Source of the DNA: Tipula vernalis
Taxonomy: Eukaryota; Arthropoda; Insecta; Diptera; Tipulidae
Assembly: GCA_958295665.1 (NCBI GenBank)
Contig: OY282558.1
Span: 67,816,789-67,880,788, forward strand
Direction of reading: 5' to 3'
Length of the DNA: 64,000 nucleotides
A program made the position numbers and the translations under genes. Below, piece by piece: positions 55,436 to 64,000 of this stretch. The notes beneath the pieces are model-generated. The model made no database searches. It was not told the origin of the DNA and saw nothing but the letters and a program-made list of their open reading frames with translations. The stretch's first letter is position 1. Each line of letters begins with the position of its first letter.

Positions 55436-55806
55436 ATATATTTTATTTATTTTATTTATTTATTTATTTATTTATTTAATTATACACAAATAAGGCATAG
55501 CCTTTTTACAACATCCAGGGATATATTCCTATGTGTATTAAAGCAATTACAAAGAAAAATAATTAGAACAATAATTAAAACTAAATATAATATAATTAAA
55601 AATACAGAAGAAAAGATTAAGAACAAAAGATAAAACATTAGAAGACGTGATAATGGAAAAAAGAAAAAAGAAGAATAATGGAAACGAATTATGTGCCAAT
55701 CAGCCCCTCGAGGTACAGTCCCTTGAAACCACGCAAATTAGATGCTGCCTTTATAGACGGATTAAGACTATTCCAGAGCTTCACCCCATGGATAAAGAAA
55801 GCGAAT
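55436..55806 (-). mobile_element. 5'-truncated LINE 3' end nested in Jockey ORF1
   Basis: The minus strand starts in a frame shifted from ORF1: FFIHGVKLWNSLNPSIKAAS, then RGFKGLYLEGLIGT and a stop at about 55696. This resembles the last residues of CR1/L2-like LINE reverse-transcriptase proteins (...LWNSLP..I). About 220 bp of 3' UTR follow, ending in an (AAAT)n tail. No clear target duplication is seen, and about seven or eight ORF1 codons seem missing at the junction, so a small deletion may have accompanied insertion. Boundaries are good to about 10 bp. Confidence 0.75.
55438..55482 (-). repeat. (AAAT)n tail of the nested LINE
   Basis: About ten TTTA units on the plus strand form the 3' tail of the inserted LINE fragment. 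Confidence 0.85.
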
Positions 55807-56957
55807 TTCGTTACAACTGAATGTTAGTACAAACATGTCTAGCTTCTTTTTATTTCTCCAGCTAACTTTGTTCATTACGCTGATTATTTTAAATTGTTTC
55901 GATGATAATTCTTCTTTAATTCGTTCTGGGCTACATGTATGATGTAAGTTCCTTGCCATAACTCTGATTGGCCTTTCTTGTTTATTTTCATACGTGTGAA
56001 AGATAAATGAGCCTTCGGTCAAAGTTTTCACTACGTTTCTATATGCATCGACGCTATTTACGTTGATGCTTATTTTATTTTGATTCATCAATTTAGTGAT
56101 GAATGATTCTTCTGAAACACTCGCCTTAATTATATCATAGAAAACGTGATAATTTTTAACATCATCTACTATGATAGGTGGTGGGGGAGGTGTTTTTTTA
56201 TCTGTTTTGATATTTGTCTCAACCTTTTGAGGCTGAGTGTTTTGATCCAGAGTTTGTGGTTTTTGTGGTGGTGACGGTGTATTATTTAACCTTCTCTTTT
56301 TACTTTTTCTAGACTTAGCACGAATCCATTCTTTAGCTAAGTCTTCCTCATCGGTTTGATATTCAACGTTTTTATTAACATTAGAATTGGTGTTTTGTTT
56401 CTGTATTATTGATGATTCGGTTGGACATTTAACATTGTTGGCGTTAAGTTCGGTATTCTGGTTCTGCTTCATTGATGGCTTAGCTTGAGTTTCGTTCTGC
56501 TTTAATTGCATCATTTCTTTTTTTAGTTCGTCAATTTGTTGTTGTAAATTGAGAATAATAATGCTTTGCTGATTTTTCTCATCAGTTACTTTTTGCCATT
56601 GTTTGTATAACGTTAGCTCTTTTTCTGAAGTACCACTTTCAAGAATAGATGTTTCACCATAGTTATATGAGGTTGTTATACTTGCTTGTTGGGGTGCTGC
56701 TGTTGCGCCCTTATTATTTTGGAATCGTTCCATGTTAAAATTTTCAGATGAGAAATTAAAAGTTTTCTCAGGAGATCTAGCAACGTTTCCTCCCTTGTGG
56801 AACGGGCTGTTTACTATTTCCATATTTTTGTTTTTTTGTGTATGCAAGGATCGGCCCTCCCCAGAATCCTTAGGGCCAGTCTCATCAGAGAGTGGATTGC
56901 CCAATATTTCTATTGGTTTACCACCTGGGGTATTTTTTCCATTTTGTTTGGTTAAAT

Positions 56958-58199
56958 GAAATTTTTATTTTAAAGTTGTAGTGCATCACCTATTTTCATT
57001 TGGCAAACTACTTTGCCGTAATTTTCGCTTCATACCGATGAAATATAATTTTTTAACAATTGAATTGTATTCGTCGGAAAAACAAATTTTGCAACAAGCA
57101 AATTTTCAGCCTTTCTGGAAAAAAATGTACACGACGAAGTCGACGCATCTAACAAATTGGTTACTATGTTCATAACACAGGGGGCAAAATTTTTGTCCTG
57201 TGAACCATTTTGGATGAAATGTATCATGCATAAAACTTTAATTTCACAGCAAGTTATACACACTTATTGAAATATATCTACATTAACTCTAATCAGCGTG
57301 GCCCATTTTACTCGCGTAAACGCATGCGACGAGTCTCTCGGACTCATATGTAATTTTAAAGAAAACTGAAAACATTTACTACATTTGAAAATGTTTTAAA
57401 TTTGGCAGTTAATTAGCTAGGAAACCTCCTTAAGTGCTGGAGGAAAAATGTACTACTTAAGCTTTTTTTTATGTTACTTTACTATAAAGGTCAAATAATC
57501 TTCGCATAACATTTTTACACGATTTTCAAAATAAGGAATTTCTCGGGAATTCAATTGATTTGTTGTTGAATTATCGCAAATCTACCAAATTCTCATTCCA
57601 TATTTGTCAAGTTTAGCATAGGAAATGTAGTACTGGAAATAAATCTCTCTCTCGAAATTGTTACATCCGCGATATACGGAATGATCAGTCATCTGAATCG
57701 TCAAATCGCGAATATTGGCATCTTTTGATTTTGTTTTCGAATGGCTGAAAACATTCTAGCAGAAATGAATTGATTTTTTATTTGGCATCTAATTTAAAAA
57801 AAAAAAATCGACCACAGATAGGTAAATCACAAACGGTTAAGGTTAACCAATTAATCTAAAATTTTCGTTTAATCGATCCGATAATAATCGATCTTTACCG
57901 AGAATAAAATGTATTGTGAATTACTTATTAAATTTTGTGAAACAAATAATTTCTCAAAAGAATTTGAATCAATAAGCAAATTGTCAGTTATTGTAATCCA
58001 TCCACATTTAAATTTCACCTTCTCGGGTAACATCTGAGTGTCGATTATGTATCTATCGTTTTTACAGCTACGACTTTCAAGAACTCAATTTACAAAGACG
58101 CAATCGTAGGAAAACGCAATTATGAAGCTACGCGTTGCGAGATATGATAATATCTTAAATAATCGCGTTTTCTCGCAATTTTCAAAAAACTCTGTAAAT
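56958..58199. other. No gene seen
   Basis: AT-rich DNA upstream of the LINE; open frames at 56981-57263 show no family motif. Confidence 0.45.
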
Positions 58200-60290
58200 T
58201 CTTTAATTGTCTTAATAGGGATTATTCGAAATGTTGCTGACTTTAAAGGTACATGGATTCTATATTTTATGTGATTCTTCGAGGTTTATAACCTTATTCG
58301 AGATTTGTCTGAAGTGTGAGAGAGATATTATTGTTCTTGGATTTATTAAACGTAGCATTGGGTTAGATTGTTGAAATTAGATATTTTCAGATTTTTGAAT
58401 TAATCTACAGATTTCCAGGCTTGATTAACTTTAAGTTGCATGCCATCGAAGTTATTCGAAATTATCAATATTAGTCAATATTTTCGAGATTATTCGACGT
58501 CCTCTAGCTATTATTTTGAAAAAGATGTTCTTGATGATTTTTATTTGCTTATAGTATTTATTGCTGATCTTTACATTGTTGCTGATATTTTGATTTTTCA
58601 AAGTTATTCTAGAATTCTAATTTTATTCGAGATTTTCGGAATATTAGAAATTTCTTGAGAATACTGCGATGCTTAATCGAGTTTGTTCGATTTATGTCGA
58701 GATTTTCAATCGTTTGTAGGGTTTATACGTTGTTTTTAGATTATTTGAGGTTTGTTTGGCACGGAGTTTACTGTAGTAGAAATTATTTAAAATTTTAAAG
58801 ATTTTTTGATTATTCGAGTTTTGTTTAGAGTTCGATTCAGTTCTATAGTATTCTGTTTTGTGATCTTACAGAGATGAAATTTTAAAATCAGATTTTTGGA
58901 TTTAAGTGGCGTAAGAAAGCAAAATTATAACCATCATATTCAATATTTTCGAGAATATTCAAGGTTTTGCGAAAGCTACATATTTTTCAGATTAATCGAG
59001 ATCTTTTTAGTGCTTTCTCGTTTTTTCAAGATTAGTATGAGATTTCAAATTTATTCGAGTTTTCTGGGAATATTCTAAATTTTTTCTGAACATCTGGGCC
59101 GTATTCTAGAAAATTAAGACTAGACTATTCGACTATTTCGAAATTTTTCAGATTTCAAATTTTCCAAGGTTGTTATCGAGATTATTGTTGAAGACTTGTT
59201 GACATTCGGTAAATTTTTGAGATTATTGTAGATTTTCAGAATTATTTGAGAGATTTTGTTTTTACTGAAAATTATTCAAAGTTCCAAATAAAAAAAAAAA
59301 ATGGGAAAAAGTTTATTTTCTATTGAATGAATTTATTTATGTATGCGTTGCATTCGTGGAAAATGCATAAAATGATAGATACAACGTGGTATTGAATTTG
59401 TATTCTTCCATTAATCTGTAAAAGCTCTAAAACGCTGGACTTTTCCCGAACCAAGTTTATTTCCTTATTTTTTGAAAATAGGCTGGTTAGGCCTATGTTC
59501 GGTACGCGTAAAAAAATTGTTAGTAGGTGATTCTAGACATTAAATAATAATTATTAGAAACATGAAGCTCAATTTTCATAGAAAAATATTTTGCGGTTAA
59601 TTTTTAGCTAATAAAATAAAAATGAGTCTGCTAGATTCAACCCATGCTGATTAGGATTAATTTGATCTTCTATAGGGTTACCACTATGGGTATCGATTAT
59701 GTTGTGCCGCATTTTCAAACAAATTTAGAAACTCATATAATACCAACAAAATCGATCACATGGCGCCCCGATTTTGGGATTTGGTGATTTTGTATATTTT
59801 TTAAAAATGAAATAACATTATATATACATTGGAAATGTCTTAATATGGATTATTCCAGATTATTCGATTTCCTCTAATTTTGACGTTGAGTTGCGCCGAA
59901 ATGTTACCGAATTACTGATAGATCGGGATTTTCGACATTTTACTCGATTTTTTGAGGATTTTAAGCGCATTCGAGGTTTGATTGAGGTTGAATATTATTT
60001 TATGTATATAAAAATTACGCAAGATTTTATAGATTTTGCGAGATTATTCAAGATTTTCGATATTACATATTTGGTTCGAATCAAGCATAAGCATTGAGTT
60101 AGGTGAAACTCTCGAAATTCAAAATTTTTGGACTAATGAAGATTATTCTACGTTAAGTTTATTCGAGATTTTTGAGAGTATTCGAAATTGTTTGAGAATT
60201 TTGAGATTATTCTAGAATTCTCCGAATATTCGAACTTTTCGAGTTCATCGAGTCTACCCGAGATTCTCGTTATTAATCTAAATTTGTAAA
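58200..60290 (+). repeat. Large degenerate TTCGAGATTATTCGA satellite
   Basis: Some 2 kb are saturated with variants of ATTATTCGAGATTTTCGAA. The many short open frames here (RFFKISMRFQIYSS and the like) are by-products. Same family as 45880-46600. Confidence 0.65.
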
Positions 60291-60816
60291 GTGTTAAAAA
60301 GCGATGTTACGATGTTAATTTTTATGCTTATTTCAGGTTTACTTTATGTTGAGTTTTTTGTAATAGAAATGGTTTGAGATTTTATTATTTTTTCAGAATT
60401 AAGCATAGCACTGAACTAATCTAGATTTCCGCTGTTAAACTTCTTTACTAATTTGCTCAATATAATTGGTAAGGGCATTTAGATATTTTTTCAGTTCCTT
60501 TTAAGAAAATGCATACCATTTTAACGGCATCTTAACGGTTCACCTAACCTTGAATTACACGGGATAACTTATTCCAGGCTTAATTAACCTAAACAGTGAA
60601 AAGAGGAAACACTATCAAGCTGGCCTTGACAAAAAACTTTGATCTAAATTTACTTGTGTGTTGAACAGTTTGTTCCGAATTTTAATACGAATAGTATTGT
60701 AGAAAACGCATAACGTGCCAACATCCTTCCTGCGGCCTAGCAAAGCCAGAATTTTAATTAAGATATAAAATACCCAAACCACTATGATCACTCCTCCCAA
60801 TGTTACATGAATTATA

Positions 60817-61577
60817 CCGGATGATTTTTTTAACCTGATACACTAAAATATCTCGGAAAATAAGCACTCTACGAAAAAAATGGTTAAGATCAAAATCTAA
60901 TTATTCCGTGGGGGAAATACATTAGTGTTAAAATTAGTACCCGCACCCTCCTCCTTGTAGGTGGGGCGGGAGGTAACTTTGAAACTAAAATATGAACCCC
61001 TATTTTTTATTGCAGATTCGGATTCTACGGCTAAAAATACGTAGGATTTGACTGAAACATTTTTTTCGAATCATGATAGATGGCGCTGTAATTGACGATA
61101 TTCGTCACTATGACGATAGGGATACGATAATGAGAAGCCATTTCCAGTAATTGAAAATTTAAGAAATACAAATTGTTTAAGACTAACTTCCAGTATTTAC
61201 AATGAAACCGTGGTATTTTTACTGCAGACGTCTTGCAGAATCGTTTGCGAAGGTTCTCAGTAGGAGAAATCGAAAAAAATTGAATATCGTCAATTACAGC
61301 GCCATCTATCATGAATCGAAAAAAATGTTTCAGTCAAATCCTACGTATTTTTAGCCGTATAATCCGAATCTGAAATCTGATCTGAAATCAAAAATAGGGG
61401 TTCATATTTTAGTTTAAAAGTTAGCCCCCGCCCCTACAAGGAGGAGGGGGCGGGTACTAATTTTAACACTAATGTATTTCCCCCACGGAATAGTTAGATT
61501 TTGATTTTTACCATTTTTTTCGTAGAGTGCTTATTTTCCGAGATATTTGAGTATATCAGGTTAAAAAAATCACCCGG
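60817..61577. mobile_element. Foldback element copy 2, core inverted relative to copy 1
   Basis: Ends, TA flanks (60815-60816 and 61578-61579) and long inverted repeats match the element at 25972-26692. Here the unique core reads in the opposite direction: GACGATATTCGTCACTATGACGATAGG follows the left arm, whereas copy 1 has its complement before the right arm. The copies are therefore one element inserted in two orientations. The minus-strand frame at 61031-61312 is not a gene. Confidence 0.88.
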
Positions 61578-61579
61578 TA

Positions 61580-62219
61580 TATACTCCGTGCTAGTTAAGA
61601 GCCTGGAACATTTGAAGAAGAATTTACAACGCCTTAAATACAACTTGCGAAACCTTTAGCAACCACACATGATTCTTCTTTCCAGGAGATCCCACGGTAT
61701 AAGAATTCAACAGAAGTGTGATCGAATAGGGAATTAACTACGGGGTTGCCATTTAATGAAAAAGGTAATAATACATAGTCCTTTTTGACACTTTTTGGTT
61801 TTAAAGCTTTCCATCGAGTCCGCTGAAAATTAGAAAATTTGCTTTTTTCACTTTATTTTTATTTGTTCACCATGACTTTCATATTACGGTTTGCTACAAA
61901 ATCCTCAATCTATTTATCTAAATATCTAGCACAATTTATTGGGCTTCTCCCTATTTTATGGAGATATCGATTAATCGAACAAGTTTAAAAACCCTATTAA
62001 CCATGGTTAATTTTACTACCCCGCAAGAATAACATTAACCCAAAACAAAATTGGGTTTATTTAAACATAATTCTAATTTGTGGTTATGATACCTACCACC
62101 AGATGTCATAATACATACTAAATTTATATTTAATTTCGAAAGGTTGGCTTTTGTCAATTAAATCAAATTGGCCATTTTCTTGGGGAAAAAATAAACACAA
62201 AATTATTTGAATTAAATTT
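61580..62219. other. No gene seen
   Basis: AT-rich, no supported coding or repeat structure. Confidence 0.4.
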
Positions 62220-62520
62220 TGGTCAACAAAATACGCCTATTTGACGATATATTAAACCGTCAAGTAACTCGGAATAATCTCCAATAATCCCGAACAAGTT
62301 GAAAAATTTGAAATATTTGCAAAAAATCGACGAACATCGTTGACAGGTGGGGCTAGGCGTCAACAAGTAATCTAGAAAATCTAGTAAAAATCTCGAAAAT
62401 TTCGAATAATCTCGTTACCGAGCAACTCAGCCGTAAAATCCGTTTTGAATTTAATCAAATTTGTCAAAACCTCGAAAGTCGAATATTTTCTTGAAAAACC
62501 ATCTTGAATCGTCATGTAAT
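62220..62520 (-). repeat. TTCGAGATTA satellite, reverse orientation
   Basis: Words TCTCGAAAATTTCGAATAATC and GAATAATCTCC repeat; same family and orientation as 8860-9250. Confidence 0.6.
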
Positions 62521-62610
62521 TCAATTTTATCTTTCATAAATAATTGTAAAACTTATCAAAACATTTTTGGCTTGTTCATTAAACAAAATCGCCCAAAATA
62601 ACAAAAAAAA

Positions 62611-64000
62611 TGGAGGTGTGGCCAACACACGACTTTCTTTTACGAACAGAGAATTTTGAAAAATTTTATTTTTTTCTTAATTTTTTTTTTTAATTTTTTA
62701 AATTTTTTTTTTAAATTTTTTATCTTTTATTTTTATTTGTTTTTAATTTTTGGAAACATTTTGTTTTAGTAATTTTTTGTAAACCTTATACTTTTTAAGA
62801 TATTTGCAAAATAAATTTTCTGGACCAAGGGAGTGGCCACTTCCGGTTAGCCGATTTGGAGTAAAATTCACTGGAACCTCCCAATTTATCAAAAAAGCTT
62901 AAATCTGAAGTTTCAGTTCGATTGGGTTAACCATCTGGGCTGTAGAGAGGACACAGACAGACTGACAGACTGACAGACAGACAGACAGACACCATTTCGA
63001 AACCCACTTTTTCGGACTCAAGGGACCTCAAAACAAATAAATCTCTAAAAATCTCAAGGTCCAAAATTTTCATGATTACTATACTTTATTTTACTAGAGT
63101 AAAAGAAAGTAAAAGAAGCAATACCCAAACATTTTAGGCGGTTATTCAACATGCATTATCACCAAAGAAAATGAATAAGCAATTGCCCAAACAAAGAATT
63201 TATAATCACCTAAACCAAATTCACTCAAAGGTTGAAAATGAATAATAACTCAAAATTATGATTCAGCTTCGATATTTACTAACATGGAATCTTGGAGTGT
63301 CGCGTGACATAGCCTCCATGGAGACATTTTCATTCCCAAATTTTTTCTGGAGCGTCTTGCTTTTATCTGTTTGTGGAGTAATGTCCACTTAGAAACGACC
63401 CATAACCGATATCATAATCATTTTAAACCATTCTGGAAAAACGAGATTTGCATTTTTTTTTATACAATCGTAAAACGTTAACTTAACAAATTTCATTTTC
63501 AAAACAAAACAGACAAAATATCAATGGCTTCACGACCCTTTTAAAATTGGAAATTATCACCAAAAAAAATTATTGGCATTATCCATTTAAAAAATTGAGA
63601 TGTGGCCAACACACGACTTTCTTTTATGAACAGAGAATTTTGAGACATTTTATTTTTTTTATAACTTTTTTTTTAATTTTTTTTTTTAATTTTTAAATTT
63701 TTAAATTTTTTTTTTAAATTTTTTTTTTTTTAATTTTTTTTTTTAATTTTGATTTGTTTTTAGTTTTAGAAACATTTTGTGTTGAGTAGTTTTTTGTAAA
63801 TCTTATACTTTTTAAGATATTTGTAAAATAAATTTTCTGGACCAAGGGAGTGGCCACTTCCGGTTAACCGATTTGGAATAAAATTCACTGGGACCTCCCA
63901 ATTTATCATAAAAGCTTAAATATGAAGTTTCAGTTCGATTGGTTAAACCATCTGGGCTGTGGAGAGGACACAGACAGACTGACAGACTGACAGACGGACA
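62611..64000 (+). repeat. About 984-bp tandem repeat, truncated by the window edge
   Basis: GTGTGGCCAACACACGACTT at about 62617 recurs (TGTGGCC...) at about 63600. About 250 bp after each copy comes the block CTGGACCAAGGGAGTGGCCA, CTTCCGGTTA-CCGATTTGGA and CATCTGGGCTGT, ending in GACAGACT microsatellite (62952-62990 and 63970-64000). Each unit also has long runs of TTTTTAAATTTT. No protein is coded. A third, inverted copy of parts is at 10185-10415. Confidence 0.85.

Larger units (their letters stand above)
54887..56942 (-). pseudogene. Jockey-clade ORF1 (Gag-like), broken by frameshift and insertion
   Basis: The ATG at 56942 is followed after two codons by a six-A run; one more A would open the long frame that starts NTPGGKPIEILGNPLSDETG. 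So a 1-base loss separates the ATG from the body. The first part (to about 55808) has a polar N-terminus, a coiled-coil-like stretch (QSIIILNLQQQIDELKKEMM) and an RNA-binding-type domain ending KKKLDMFVLTF. It is cut by a foreign LINE fragment. It resumes at about 55434 with YKITSLLGCKVEIQPLR and three zinc knuckles (CQKCQAYGHTQRYC, CVKCAGHHLTGKC, CVHCGQGHPANYRGC), ending at TGA 54887. Jockey ORF1 proteins bind the element RNA. Confidence 0.9.
52000..56945 (-). mobile_element. Jockey-clade non-LTR retrotransposon, 4.9 kb including a nested insertion
   Basis: The 12-base target duplication GTTTGGTTAAAT is found beside the poly(A) end (51988-51999) and at the 5' end (56946-56957). The element has ORF1 (Gag with zinc knuckles), ORF2 (endonuclease plus reverse transcriptase), about 190 bp of 3' UTR and a poly(A) tail. 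The 5' junction lies only three or four bases upstream of the ORF1 ATG, so the 5' UTR and promoter are missing (5' truncation). A 3' fragment of a different LINE lies in ORF1 (about 55436-55806). Confidence 0.92.

Noticed and set aside
58440..60097. Several plus-strand ORFs rich in Phe, Ile and Arg
   Set aside because: All fall in the TTCGAGATTA satellite and repeat its words; not genes.
61031..61312. 93-residue minus-strand ORF
   Set aside because: It spans the core and arms of a non-coding foldback element; the equivalent in copy 1 is not open.

Overview
This window is 64 kb of AT-rich, intron-containing animal DNA, almost certainly from an insect and most likely a fly (Diptera). The pointers are a thickveins-type BMP receptor with insect-like exon structure and sequence, and a mobile-element complement typical of flies (Jockey LINE, BEL/Pao, mariner, Tc1, DD37E, Tigger/pogo, piggyBac, hAT, Penelope). 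There are no rRNA, tRNA, CRISPR or bacterial operon features. Genus and species cannot be read from the sequence alone.

Host genes. Only two host genes are clear, both on the minus strand. At 5679-7726 lies a two-exon HEATR3/Syo1-family gene, whose relatives carry 5S-RNP ribosomal proteins into the nucleus. At 16578-18338 lie the last two coding exons of thickveins (tkv), a type I BMP receptor: the 3' half of the ectodomain, the transmembrane segment, the GS box and the whole kinase. Its signal-peptide exon(s) were not found; they must lie above 18338, possibly beyond the window, so much of 18.3-64 kb may be tkv intron. A tiny plus-strand ATG exon with a consensus 54-bp intron at 5489-5596 is an unexplained candidate.

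Layout. 0-1.5 kb: window-edge BEL/Pao remnant running into a purine-rich tract, then an IS630-Tc1-mariner relic. 1.5-5.4 kb: nested transposon stack containing a 2.86-kb non-autonomous hAT element (8-bp target duplication) with arrays of a GTATCA motif and a nearly perfect palindrome with 251-bp arms. 5.5-8.9 kb: HEATR3 and flank. 8.9-11.8 kb: satellite and Tc1 relics. 11.8-15.3 kb: a short inverted-repeat element split by a 3.0-kb hAT with a decayed BED/hAT transposase. 15.3-18.3 kb: tkv 3' region and exons. 19.8-25.5 kb: mariner relic, decayed BEL/Pao element and hAT-like debris. 25.7-29.3 kb: a foldback element, a satellite that flips orientation, and minisatellites. 29.3-32.1 kb: no gene. 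32.1-34.9 kb: nearly intact Tigger/pogo element. 35-41.4 kb: small inverted-repeat element, unidentified minus-strand ORF debris, DD37E element, another IS630-type element with an internal hairpin. 41.4-44.6 kb: mariner abutting a Penelope GIY-YIG fragment, then a deleted mariner. 45-47 kb: inverted-repeat element filled with a TTCGAGATTA satellite. 49.0-51.7 kb: piggyBac-type element between TTAA sites. 52.0-56.9 kb: Jockey-clade LINE with an intact ORF2 and another LINE's 3' end inserted in ORF1. 58-62.5 kb: satellite and a second foldback copy whose core is inverted relative to the first. 62.6-64 kb: about 1-kb tandem repeat running off the edge.

The mobile elements are independent of each other and of the two genes; no operon-like cooperation is present. 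Boundaries resting on both inverted repeats and matching target duplications (hAT x2, Tigger, mariner, piggyBac, Jockey) are firm; others are flagged as approximate.
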